Shown: in pieces, positions 17,142-24,545 of the stretch
Layout: the number at the start of each line of letters is the position of its first letter
Position numbering within the stretch: the first letter of the stretch is position 1
NCBI RefSeq assembly: GCF_002741015.1
Contig: NZ_CP016616.1
Location: 2,947,501 to 3,011,500 of the forward strand
Source of the DNA: Microvirga ossetica
Lineage (GTDB): Bacteria > Pseudomonadota > Alphaproteobacteria > Rhizobiales > Beijerinckiaceae
Length of the DNA: 64,000 nt
Reading direction: 5' to 3'
Position numbers and translations under genes: made by a program
The notes under the pieces: model-generated
What the model was told of the DNA's origin: nothing
The model's input: the letters and a program-made list of their open reading frames with translations, nothing else
The model's database searches: none

Positions 17142-17729
17142 GAGGCCATCTAATCAGCCTGAATCCTATGGAAAGCGGGGGGCCTACGGGGGGAAATCCT
17201 CGCCTCGAACCTGTCGATCAGGTCTCACAGTTTCGTTCTGATTATTTTGACCCCCTCAGGTCACCCTTAGCGAGACACGAAGGGATCAATAATAGGGGAT
17301 ATCAGATATAGACCAACTATAAGGATGACTAATGTGATGATGGTCTTCATGGTGAACCCTTAGAGAGACCCTCTAGTCCATCCATGGGGAGACCCTAAGG
17401 TCAATCCTTAGGTTATCCTATAGTTACTCTTATAGTTATAATCTATATATCAAACCAGAGGGGGTCTTCTCTTCCTAGTGGTCGGGGTTTTACATATCCT
17501 AGTACAAGGTAAATTAAAAACCTAATATCCACAATGACTTACCTATCCCCCCTAGTTGACCTCAATTCACGGTCTCCTCAGGGGCGTCAACAGGACCACA
17601 GCCCTCATCGCTGCATAGGCTATATTCTCCATCCCCGCTCTCCACAGCCTCCCTTATGCCTTAGGATCATTCTCTCGACTCCTCCGTTGACGGAATGAGA
17701 TGTTCTCATTTTGTTCTGGGTGAGTCGGT
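17142..17729. other. AT-rich non-coding block with short repeats
   Basis: No gene seen in 588 bp. From 17280 to 17540 the sequence is strongly AT-rich for this genome. It contains GAGACCCT at 17365-17372 and 17389-17396, TATAGTTA at 17419-17426 and 17431-17438, and several CCTTAGG/CCTAG stretches. It could be a replication origin or a set of promoters; nothing here proves either. It ends with the LexA box and promoter of the next gene. Confidence 0.5.
17702..17716. promoter_or_regulatory. LexA (SOS) box before the helix-turn-helix gene
   Basis: GTTC-TCATTTT-GTTC matches the alphaproteobacterial LexA consensus GTTC-N7-GTTC exactly. A TTGACG hexamer at 17687-17692 gives a -35 whose spacing would place the -10 inside the box, so LexA would block the polymerase. 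The gene start is 13 bp downstream. Confidence 0.7.
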
Positions 17730-17927
17730 ATGGGAAGTAGCAGTCGCAAGCTCACGGTTGAGCAGGTTCTTGAGGCGCGGCTTTGCTACATGGTCGGAGA
17801 TTGGCAATGGTCCAAGCTGGCTAGGAAGTTCGGGGTGGATTCGGGAACAATCAAGAACGCCGCCAAAGGGGTGACCTATAGAGATTTACCCATGCCACCC
17901 AAGCGAGGGGAATCTTTGGGGAGGTGA
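17730..17927 (+). CDS. small helix-turn-helix DNA-binding protein, probably SOS-controlled
   Basis: A 65-residue protein. KLTVEQVLEARLCYMVGDWQWSKLARKFGVDSGTIKNAAKG has the form of a transposase/invertase-type helix-turn-helix, seen in small phage regulators that bind DNA. It is preceded by a LexA box, so expression should rise on DNA damage. It may be a regulator or an excision factor of the island; that is inference. Confidence 0.7.
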   Translation: MGSSSRKLTVEQVLEARLCYMVGDWQWSKLARKFGVDSGTIKNAAKGVTYRDLPMPPKRGESLGR

Positions 17928-17930
17928 CCA

Positions 17931-18092
17931 TCACAGACAGGCGTTCTTGGTCGGCTGGGGTGTGAGTAGCCATCGAGCCGAAATCGCCGCCAGTGACGAG
18001 ACGGCGACAGCGCAAATGCCTATCCAGAAACGATGAAGGGTGACCCTGAGAGCCGCCCTATGAGGTCCGCTAGTCACCCCTCCTGCGATCAT
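17931..18092 (-). CDS. tiny single-membrane-segment peptide, copy 1 of a pair
   Basis: A 53-residue minus-strand frame from ATG 18092-18090, preceded by gaggaagttgcggg, to TGA 17933-17931. The core LHRFWIGICAVAVSSLAAIS is a likely membrane helix. It is related in DNA and protein to the frame at 18597-18785 (shared pattern LHRFxxGxCAVAxxSLAAI). Conservation of the frame in two diverged copies supports coding. No family recognised. Confidence 0.5.
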   Translation of the reverse strand: MIAGGVTSGPHRAALRVTLHRFWIGICAVAVSSLAAISARWLLTPQPTKNACL

Positions 18093-18261
18093 CCCGCAAC
18101 TTCCTCAGTTCAGCGATGATGCGAGGGGAGGTGGTGATAAGGGCGATGAGGATAGGAGGAAGCCAGGTATCCAATGTTGAGGTCTCCAGAGAATCGAAAG
18201 ACCCCTCTTATTAATACCGGTTTCCGTAGGCTCCCGAGTCGCTTTTGAGCCGATCCCTAAC

Positions 18262-18405
18262 ATGGTTGTCCATCTCCGCTGCTCGAAGTGCGGGGGGCAT
18301 CGGATCAACGTCGTGATCAACGTTAAGGAGCTTTACGCGAAGGCTCATGGAGCAGGAAAGGCAGGGAAGTGGTTCGCCCCCGGGGCCTTATTGGCTTGGC
18401 TCTAA
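18262..18405 (+). CDS. small zinc-ribbon-like protein
   Basis: A 47-residue frame starting MVVHLRCSKCGG. One CxxC pair is present at residues 7-10, so it is half a zinc ribbon, as in many small phage and Rhizobiales proteins. The upstream in-frame codons have no stop for some distance, but ATG 18262 is the only reasonable start; the ribosome site is weak. Function unknown. Confidence 0.45.
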   Translation: MVVHLRCSKCGGHRINVVINVKELYAKAHGAGKAGKWFAPGALLAWL

Positions 18406-18490
18406 CTACTCTTAGCAACGGCCAAGACGGAATCATCTGATCCACCCGAGCGTTATCCCTGAAAGATCGGTGTCTTTCGGGAGAGACCCC

Positions 18491-18595
18491 ATGAGCGATC
18501 AAGATGAGGACGAACTCAGAACCTTGGTGTTGTCTGTGTCGACCGCCGCTGCTCTATCAATCCTCGGCGTGCTGACCGCTGTCACTTTTCTATGA
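18491..18595 (+). CDS. tiny membrane peptide
   Basis: A 34-residue frame preceded by cgggagagacccc. The first nine residues are acidic (MSDQDEDEL), and residues 12-34 form a hydrophobic helix (VLSVSTAAALSILGVLTAVTFL). One of several tiny membrane-peptide frames on the island. No family recognised; could be a chance frame. Confidence 0.4.
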   Translation: MSDQDEDELRTLVLSVSTAAALSILGVLTAVTFL

Positions 18596-18596
18596 T

Positions 18597-18785
18597 TTAA
18601 GCCGCTCTACCCGGGCTTTCCCTTCGCCATGGAAGTGGGCTGGGGAGGGGTTGGTCATTGACAGGCATTTCGTGTCGTTTGGGGGTGAGTGCCTTCAGCT
18701 CAAAGATTGCCGCCAGTGAAGCGCCGGCGACAGCGCAAAAGCCTAGTCGGAAACGATGAAGGGCGACTCTTCGAGAGCGATCCAT
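18597..18785 (-). CDS. tiny single-membrane-segment peptide, copy 2 of a pair
   Basis: A 62-residue frame beginning MDRSRRVALHRFRLGFCAVA. It shares LHRFxxGxCAVAxxSLAAI with the frame at 17931-18092, and the DNA between about 18655 and 18787 aligns with 17928-18060. The C-terminal tails differ. A basic N-terminus before the hydrophobic segment suggests the inner membrane with the N-terminus inside. No family recognised. Confidence 0.45.
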   Translation of the reverse strand: MDRSRRVALHRFRLGFCAVAGASLAAIFELKALTPKRHEMPVNDQPLPSPLPWRRESPGRAA

Positions 18786-19180
18786 AGAAAATCTTCAAGT
18801 TCCTTAGGGGATTAGCGAACCGGCTGCACGAGACGGCGTTATCTCTTGTGCCTAGCGGTCTTAACTCCCTTTGGCATAGCTAGGCAGCAACTCCTGACCG
18901 AGTGGGAGCCTCAGGTCGCGACCTCCTGGGGCTCTTTGGTTTGTACAGGGTGGTGCTCACAGACAGCGTTGAGGGATCGGATGGGGTGCAAGCACGTTCC
19001 AGCCTGTAATGGCCGTGGGTGACGAAGGGGAGCGGCAAGAAAGACACACCCAGAGATGATAAGAGGCTGCACAAGGCAGCCCTACTCGAAACCCTCGTTA
19101 CATCCGTTGACTTCGGGAGCCGCTAGGTTAGCACATGGTCAATAATACTATTATAAACGCGATTGCCGGGCAGAACCTTG
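18786..19180. other. intergenic block with one hairpin
   Basis: No supported gene in 395 bp. It contains the terminator-like hairpin at 18906-18937. A short untranslated RNA is possible but nothing shows it. Confidence 0.4.
18906..18937 (+). terminator. candidate intrinsic terminator
   Basis: GAGCCTCAGG (18906-18915) pairs with CCTGGGGCTC (18925-18934) with one G-T pair, a 9-nt loop and TTT directly after, then ggtttg. It is 310 bp past the nearest plus-strand frame, so it may end an unrecognised transcript. Confidence 0.5.
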
Positions 19181-19297
19181 ATGAAGCAGCTTTTGCATTT
19201 CGTTGTTGTGCGTCATTTGTCTATTGACCTTGGACTTGCAGCTACAGCCATCACAGCCGCGAGCGTCGCGTTAGTCATGTGTGCGCAACTGCCTTGA
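19181..19297 (+). CDS. tiny membrane peptide
   Basis: A 38-residue frame: a short N-terminal part with two histidines (MKQLLHFVVVRHLSID), then a hydrophobic helix (LGLAATAITAASVALVMC) and AQLP. An AT-rich stretch with ATTATAAA lies about 30 bp upstream and could be a promoter. No good ribosome site, so coding is uncertain. Confidence 0.35.
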   Translation: MKQLLHFVVVRHLSIDLGLAATAITAASVALVMCAQLP

Positions 19298-19806
19298 GCC
19301 TTCCCCAAGGTCCAGCCTTCCCATTGCAATCATTTCCGCCTGTGAAACTCCGACCCGACATACCGACGTAGATGAAGGAGCCTTCCCGGTTCCAGATCGG
19401 GTGGACCTCTGCGCCTGACCGGGGAACATCCCCTGTAGGCCATACAGAGAAGCAGTGTCAGGGTTAGTTATTCGATTATCGACGCTGAGTTGAAAGCCCA
19501 TCAGATCAGCCCTGGGCTGAGCCATAGCCTCACTTAGTCAGCGTTTGGGTAGCGCCTAGGTTTAGCTGAAGCCTTATTAGATAAATCCTGAAGGTCAGGC
19601 TAATACTAAGCTAAGTCCGGTTGTATTGGCCTGTGTACTAGTATGCTAGTAAGGGAAATGTATTTCTCGCAGACCTTAGGTAATTTTAGGCTTAGGCCTA
19701 GGGCTATATCCCATCATTACGCCAAACCTTCCTATTTCTCCGTTTCTATTTTGGTCATGAATGACTGAGACAATGGCTGTGCGCCTTATCAACTTAAGAG
19801 GCACCG
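19298..19806. other. intergenic, AT-rich to the right, no gene seen
   Basis: 509 bp without a convincing frame. The part 19560-19740 is AT-rich and contains several CTAG and CCTAGG/CTTAGG stretches, similar in flavour to the block at 17280-17540. Likely promoter region of the PRC-barrel gene. Confidence 0.4.
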
Positions 19807-20388
19807 ATGAGAACCTGCTACGTCTTCCAATCTTACGCAAACCCAAACCTGCGCGGCTTCACTGACAGTTCTACAGGCGAAAAGCTTCCAGCCGACAGTG
19901 GACCTTGGACATTCGTACAGCGGGTCAACTCAGACGAGCAGTGGACCTTTAACGCTGGTCGCGCCATCGTCTCAGCCGGGATACTAGAGAACGGCTTCCT
20001 TCTCTGGGAGGAAAGCAACCAAGCAGTTCCATTTCATCCGGTCATCGAGAGTGATCGCGTTGAAGGAACCGCAGTGTTCAATCAGCAGGGTAAGCAGATC
20101 GGGACCATCAAGCGGCTGCTGATCGAGAAAGTCAGTGGGCGTGTCCTCTATGTTGACGTGACGTTTGGCGGCTTTCTCGGCATCGGCATTCACCATCGCA
20201 CAGTTCCTTGGGACAAACTCTCTTATGACAAGGCGCTTGAGGGCTATCGTACTGAGATTACCGAGGAGCAGGTCCGGGATGCACCGTCGTTCTATGAGGG
20301 CGAGGGTGACGATCTGGTCTGGCCTAATCGCAAGCGCGAGAAAGAACTGAGGGACTACTGGCACGACGATCCAAGAGGCCCATTCTAA
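19807..20388 (+). CDS. PRC-barrel domain protein
   Basis: 193 residues, start preceded by taagaggcaccg. Residues about 78-160 form a PRC-barrel: SDRVEGTAVFNQQGKQIGTI, then RVLYVDVTFGGFLGIG and HRTVPWDKLSYD, followed by the usual TEEQVRDAPSF helix. The first 70 residues are an extra N-terminal segment (CYVFQSYANPNLRGFTD) of unknown type. PRC-barrels are small RNA- or protein-binding domains, common as stress proteins in Rhizobiales. Probably a cargo gene of the island. Confidence 0.85.
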   Translation: MRTCYVFQSYANPNLRGFTDSSTGEKLPADSGPWTFVQRVNSDEQWTFNAGRAIVSAGILENGFLLWEESNQAVPFHPVIESDRVEGTAVFNQQGKQIGTIKRLLIEKVSGRVLYVDVTFGGFLGIGIHHRTVPWDKLSYDKALEGYRTEITEEQVRDAPSFYEGEGDDLVWPNRKREKELRDYWHDDPRGPF

Positions 20389-20508
20389 CGTCCTGCGGAA
20401 GCCGCCTTGGCTTATGAGAATGGAACTGACGATCCTTCGTTGGTGTCGCCTCCCTAATCCCGAGGAGCGCATTACAAGGAAGGCTTTTTTAGCTACTCTA
20501 TTAGAGCT

Positions 20509-20766
20509 ATGCCAAGCTATGACGTTTACGTCTGGACTAAATTTCGCCGTCTGAAGTACCCGCGCGGCTTGAATATTCCAAGCCTTCAGGCAGCACACAG
20601 CATTGCATTAAGGATGGCGCGGGTGTTCCTCGGTCTCAAATCGTCCAGAGGTTATCTGTCTAAGGCCGAATGTGACTTCCACGTTGAGGTTGTTAACGAG
20701 GATGGACGAACTGTCCTTGCAGTCCCAGGGCGTTGGATAGCTCTTGTTCCTAAACGGATTAGGTAA
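20509..20766 (+). CDS. small DUF6894-like protein
   Basis: 85 residues. The layout, a short beta start (MPSYDVYVWTKF), a helix at LPSLQAAHSIALRMARVFL-like positions 28-45 and a closing strand pair (CDFHVEVVNEDGRTVLAVP), is that of DUF6894, short proteins frequent in Bradyrhizobium, Microvirga and Methylobacterium. The first strand lacks the usual FFD pattern, so this is a divergent member. Function unknown. Confidence 0.6.
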   Translation: MPSYDVYVWTKFRRLKYPRGLNIPSLQAAHSIALRMARVFLGLKSSRGYLSKAECDFHVEVVNEDGRTVLAVPGRWIALVPKRIR

Positions 20767-21014
20767 GACAAACTCAATCGACGACCCTAAGCAGGTTCAA
20801 CAGCGGCTTCCCACACCCTGCCTCACCCTTCTGCAACCTGTGTTCAAGTTCAAACGCAGCCATACGTGACGGCGGAACCCGGACTAACCTGCGTTAATTG
20901 ACCTTGCATGACGGGGCATAAGCTCCGTGTCGGCGATCTTTGCACGTTTGGGTCAGCGTCAATGTATGACTCGACGACGGAGCAATTAATGCCGTCATAA
21001 AATGGAGGAACGTC

Positions 21015-21212
21015 ATGACAAAATACGTGTTCAAGATCGGTCAGGTGGTACAGGCTAGTGGAACCTCGCCTAAGCTTCCGCGCGGTCATCTCAGGGTTCT
21101 TCGCCATCTCATGCCGACACCATCCGGGATTCCGCGCTACTGTGTAAAGAGCGAAACAGAAACGACTGAGCGTGTGGCTGAGCAGGACGAAATAGAGCCT
21201 GTTGTGCGGTAG
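21015..21212 (+). CDS. small Rhizobiales protein of unknown function
   Basis: 65 residues, with a strong ribosome site (ggaggaacgtc). FKIGQVVQASGTSPKL at the start and PRYCVKSETETTERVAEQDEI at the end match a family of 60-75-residue proteins seen often in this order, thought to be a small beta barrel. It is followed by copy 1 of the conserved hairpin repeat. Confidence 0.65.
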   Translation: MTKYVFKIGQVVQASGTSPKLPRGHLRVLRHLMPTPSGIPRYCVKSETETTERVAEQDEIEPVVR

Positions 21213-21246
21213 CCCTGAAAGCACAGCTTAGGCCAAAGGAATTGGC

Positions 21247-21332
21247 GGAAGGCTTGGCCTTTAGTCTCCGACCTTCGATGATCCCTCCGATGAACTTAAG
21301 AGTCTGACGGTTGAGTCCTCCCATCAGCCTCT
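21247..21332 (+). repeat. diverged repeat with conserved hairpin, copy 1
   Basis: Aligns with 22149-22229: shared GGCTTGGCC, a TGA(T)AA(C)CTTAAGAG-like stretch and the hairpin AGAGTCTGA ... TCAGCCTCT (21299-21332) with loop sequence CGGT...TCCTCCCA. It lies just after a small gene, as does copy 2, so it may be a terminator or a structured 3' end. Confidence 0.5.
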
Positions 21333-21443
21333 CGTTTGACTCTATGCGACCGTAGCTTTTGCTAACTTCTCAGCTGCCTTCTATGGCCTTGGTGCGAGTA
21401 TTGACTCAGCTTCCTTGGATCACGACTACCGCTAAAACGGAGC

Positions 21444-21833
21444 CTAATGCTTCTCTGTCGACTGTGTTGGCTGAAGGATAAACCGGTCTGTCAGGAAGCT
21501 AACGATTTTGGCGATCTGTTCCCTAGGCAGGGTCAAGCCAACCGGACCAAACTTCGGATGATCAAACGCAAATAAAGCCCCTGTCGGCGGAAACGCCTTA
21601 AGATACCACTTCGCGTTCGCTGCCGTGCTGATTGTCACGCCTTCTCTCTCAAGGTCAGGTTGTGGCTGACCTGAAACCATTTGGCTTCTTGCATTGCCAA
21701 GTTCACCGATCAGCTTGTCAAGCTCATCAAGCCTAAGTACAAGCTGCAGTGGCGATTGCCCAAGAGGTACAATCTCGATGCCTACTGCCTGCCTGTCCTG
21801 GGCGACTTGAAACGCCATTCTAACGTCAGGCAT
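21444..21833 (-). CDS. island protein of unknown function
   Basis: A 129-residue soluble protein. Residues about 10-45 look like a beta-hairpin and helix (VGIEIVPLGQSPLQLVLRLDELDKLIGEL); residues about 68-105 form a second part (AKWYLKAFPPTGALFAFDHPKFGPVGLTLP). No domain recognised. It is divergent from the membrane-peptide gene at 21998, and the LexA box at 21940-21954 lies between them, so it may share SOS control. Confidence 0.6.
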   Translation of the reverse strand: MPDVRMAFQVAQDRQAVGIEIVPLGQSPLQLVLRLDELDKLIGELGNARSQMVSGQPQPDLEREGVTISTAANAKWYLKAFPPTGALFAFDHPKFGPVGLTLPREQIAKIVSFLTDRFILQPTQSTEKH

Positions 21834-21939
21834 GGCACGGCCCCCAATCGGTGGCCATTACCCTAACCTGAGCAGGCGGCTTTTTCGTGCTCATCGGGAA
21901 CCCGCACTAATCCACAGCCATCCACAGTCTCAACAGAAT

Positions 21940-21954
21940 GTTCTCTTTTTGTTC
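21940..21954. promoter_or_regulatory. LexA (SOS) box between divergent genes
   Basis: GTTC-TCTTTTT-GTTC fits the alphaproteobacterial LexA consensus GTTC-N7-GTTC exactly. It lies 44 bp before the 43-residue membrane peptide on the plus strand and 107 bp before the minus-strand gene at 21833. Its sequence is close to the other box at 17702-17716. Confidence 0.7.
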
Positions 21955-21997
21955 TCATTCCGTGGTACTCTTAACGGCATGATTATGGAGAACAAGA

Positions 21998-22129
21998 ATG
22001 AGGTTGCCTCGCCTCTCTGTACGTATCTGGAAGCTGCTGGACGCTCATGCCGAGGGACTTCCGGCGATTGGAGCCTTATTTCTCATTGTGCTGGCGCTGC
22101 TGATAGCAAAGTATCTTGCCGATCTGTGA
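21998..22129 (+). CDS. 43-residue membrane peptide downstream of a LexA box
   Basis: The frame begins MRLPRLSVRIWKLLDAH, a basic amphipathic start, then has one membrane helix (AIGALFLIVLALLIAKYLADL) and ends at TGA 22127-22129. Ribosome site: atggagaacaaga. The size, basic N-terminus, single helix and SOS box resemble the layout of LexA-controlled membrane toxins such as TisB of E. coli, although there is no sequence similarity I can claim. A conserved hairpin repeat follows 20 bp later. Could also be a phage holin-like peptide. Confidence 0.55.
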   Translation: MRLPRLSVRIWKLLDAHAEGLPAIGALFLIVLALLIAKYLADL

Positions 22130-22148
22130 ATCCAAGAAGGAACTTGCA

Positions 22149-22229
22149 GGAGGCTTGGCCGTTGGCCTCATGACTACGTTGGTTCCCTCTGATAAACTCA
22201 AGAGCCTGGCGGTCCTCCCATCAGGCTCT
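22149..22229 (+). repeat. diverged repeat with conserved hairpin, copy 2; likely terminator
   Basis: Related to 21247-21332. The hairpin AGAGCCTGG ... TCAGGCTCT (22201-22229) is followed by CTTGTTTTG, so it looks like an intrinsic terminator for the membrane-peptide gene. The loop keeps CGGT-TCCTCCCA of copy 1, and the stem keeps its pairing with changed bases. Confidence 0.55.
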
Positions 22230-22241
22230 CTTGTTTTGGGG

Positions 22242-23075
22242 TTAGCCAAGAGTTGCCTTAGCCAATTTCTCAGCAACTTTCTCCGGCCTCAGGTGAGTGT
22301 AACGGCTCAACATTCGGGGATCACGATGGCCGCTGATGAGGGCTACCTCAGGGACAGTGAGGCCGTATTCAAAGAACCGAGACACAGCCTCATGCCTCAG
22401 GTCGTGGAGGCGCAGGTCCTCCAAGCCAGCTCTCTTCCTCAGCCTTCCCCATGCAAGGCGCACGGCATTGGGCGTAACAGGAAACACCCTCTCATCTCTC
22501 CTCTCTAACGTGGACAATATTTCAACCGCCTTTGGAGTGAGCGGGATCGTCCGAGGATGACCGTTCTTGGTCTTGAGGATGCGGATGGTTGGAGCAGTCA
22601 TATCCACATCCTTCCACCGGATCGACAGGAGTTCACCTCGACGCATCCCTGTTTCAATGGCGAGGGTGATTAAGGGGTGGAGATACCACGCCGATGCCAA
22701 GGCGGCTGATGCAAGGATGTTGCTCTCGCCATCCTCTAAGCGGCGTTCGCGCGGCTTTTGAGCTTCCGGTATGGCTATCTGCTGAACCGGATTGGTAGCG
22801 ATGGGTAAACCCCATTCCTTTTTGACAACCTCAAAACAGTGTTGAACGATAGCAAGCTCCCGCCTGACCGTGCCTGATTGAACGAGCTTGAGCCTATCGT
22901 CACGGTATCGGGCAATCGCTGCCGAGGAGAGCTTGTTGAGGGCTATCTGAGCGAGGCTATGGGTAAGGAGGGTTCTTATCCGGTACTGCTCAGATCCAGC
23001 TCCACGCTTAGTCGGAGTAACTGTCTCACTGTAGCGGCGCAGCAGATCGCCGACCATGATGCCTTTTAGCTCTCT
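22242..23075 (-). pseudogene. island tyrosine integrase, 3' part, split by IS630-type element
   Basis: The frame codes the core-binding and catalytic domains: VGDLLRRYSETVTPTKRG, catalytic Arg in TGMRRGELLSIRW, HDLRHEAVSR (HxxR) and ISGHRDPRMLSRYTHL with the nucleophilic Tyr. Joined at the TA target to 24280-24444 it forms a continuous 332-residue phage-type integrase. It should integrate the island at tRNA-Ala. As it stands it lacks the N-terminal arm-binding domain and its own start, so self-excision is unlikely. Confidence 0.93.
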
Positions 23076-23076
23076 A

Positions 23077-24278
23077 AACTGCATCCAGTTTGAGAACCAT
23101 GGTTTTGGGCTTGGATTAGCGGCGGGCGTTCCCATCTGAGGCACTTTCCTCAGATATGGGTGGCGTCATGCTACGGGTTGATTGTGCACGCTGGGGTCAA
23201 ACACCGGATGACCTGCGGCGGCTGGCGCTAAACGCACCTCATGCGCGCACCCGCGAGCGCGCGCTCGCCCTCTACGACATGGCTCAAGGAAGCTGCGCCA
23301 CCCAGGTGGCGGCACGCACCGGGCGCCACCCGCAGACCGTAATGGGTTGGCTGCATGCCTACCACACACAGGGCCCCGCGGCCCTGGCCTATGGCCGCAC
23401 CGGCGGCCGTCCCCCCTTTGTGCCCGAACCGCCGCCAGTCTCGGCGAGGTCGTGCGCGCGGCCCAGGGTGCGGCGGCCGCGCCGCCCGTAGACGGCGCCG
23501 ATCCGCCGCCTCGCTTCACCCTCAAGCGCCTGGTGGCGTTCGTGCGCGAGCGCTTTGGTCTCAGCGTCTGTCGCGAGACCATCCGGGCGGCCCTGCACCG
23601 CCTCGCGCTGTCGTGGAAGAAGGCCAAAAAGCTGCTCGGCCGCGCGGATCCGGAGCAACGACGGGCTTTCATCGATCGCCTCCCGGACCTGCTGGCCGGC
23701 GCCCAACGCGACCGCCACCTCCTAGTCTATCTTGATGAGGCTCACCTTCACCAAGACACCGATCTTGGTTATGGCTGGTGCGCCCGCGGCCAGCGGCTGT
23801 GGGTGGCCTCCTGCTCGCCCGGGCTCTCGGCCAAGGTGTCGTTCTATGGTCTCTATCTCTACAACGAGGGCGAGGTCCGGCTGTGGCCCTATGCCCGCGC
23901 CAACGGAGAGCACACGATCGAGGTGCTGCGTCGGCTGCGGGCCGAGGTGTCCGACCGCAAGATCATTCTGCTGTGGGATGGAGCGCCCTACCATCGCGCC
24001 CAGGCGGTCCGGGCGGAGGCCTCCGATCTGAACATCGCGCTTGTGCCCTTACCCAGCTACAGCCCTGACCTGATGCCCGTGGAGGCGCTCTGGCGCTGGC
24101 TGCGCGAGGACGTCACCTATCACCACTGCCACAGCAGCCCTGAAGATCTCACCCGACGCGTCGCCGCTTTCGAAACCCGCATCAACACGGATCCATGCGC
24201 CCTGGCCGATCGCCTCTGGGTCAAGGATCAGCTCGACCCCAAGGAGGAAGAACTACGGTTCCCAAAATAGACGCGGTT
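23077..24278 (+). mobile_element. IS630-family insertion sequence
   Basis: About 1.2 kb flanked by TA (23075-23076 and 24279-24280), the IS630 target. The ends are imperfect inverted repeats of about 28 bp: left AAACTGCATCCAGTTTGAGA..., right (complement) AAACCGCGTCTATTTTGGGA..., with GAACC conserved near the inner edge. It interrupts the island integrase in opposite orientation. Confidence 0.92.
23156..24270 (+). CDS. IS630-family transposase, in two frames
   Basis: The N-terminal part (from 23156) has the helix-turn-helix region with ARTGRHPQTVMGWLHAY and ends its frame at 23491. The remainder lies in the -1 frame, open from about 23347 to 24270: a winged-helix part (VAFVRERFGLSVCRETIRAAL), then the DDE domain with LVYLDEAHLHQD, ILLWDGAPYHR and SPDLMPVEALWRWLREDVTY. 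The switch must occur near CCCCCCTTT (23411-23419). This may be programmed frameshifting, known in some IS630 members, or a one-base change that kills the gene. The two parts together give about 370 residues, normal for the family. Confidence 0.85.
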
Positions 24279-24279
24279 T

Positions 24280-24444
24280 AACTGTGATCGGTAACTCAGC
24301 ACGGTCGATAGCCCGTTCCTGATCCCTCGCCCAAGCTGCAGCATCAGCTTTGGAGGCAAATGACTTTGATAGAGGAGGGTAGCCTTCACGGCGCACTTGG
24401 GCTTGCCAGGAAGAGCCGCGCTTGCGGATGGTCGCCATATTCAT
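24280..24444 (-). pseudogene. island tyrosine integrase, 5' part
   Basis: 55 codons from ATG 24444 (or ATG 24438) to the IS630 target: MNMATIRKRGSSWQAQVRRE, GYPPLSKSFASKADAAAWAR. This is the small three-strand arm-binding domain found at the start of phage integrases (RKRGxxWQAxVRRxG...FxxKxxAxxWA). The present frame then runs into IS630 sequence and stops at 24253. It lies 102 bp inside the right att repeat. Confidence 0.9.
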
Positions 24445-24455
24445 TTCCGTCTCGT

Positions 24456-24474
24456 TGTGACAACGCTGTGACGG
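24456..24474. promoter_or_regulatory. candidate integrase arm-binding repeats, right side
   Basis: TGTGACAA at 24456-24463 and TGTGACGG at 24467-24474 repeat the octamer clustered at 4694-4726. They lie just upstream of the integrase start, where they could also serve integrase autoregulation. Confidence 0.45.
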
Positions 24475-24545
24475 ACTGGCTAATCTGGCTGTTGGGAGCA
24501 CCTTGGCGTCAGAGCTGAAACGTGAGGTTGTTCAGCATCTTAGCG

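Noticed and set aside
18880..19074. Minus-strand 64-codon frame
   Set aside because: It spans the terminator-like hairpin and shows no natural codon use or motif.
19271..19525. Minus-strand 84-codon frame
   Set aside because: No ribosome site and no recognisable feature; composition looks non-coding.
4588..24545. Known phage-defence, restriction or toxin-antitoxin gene pair on the island
   Set aside because: I looked for restriction, retron, CBASS, Abi and classic toxin-antitoxin motifs and saw none; only the membrane-peptide unit remains as a candidate.
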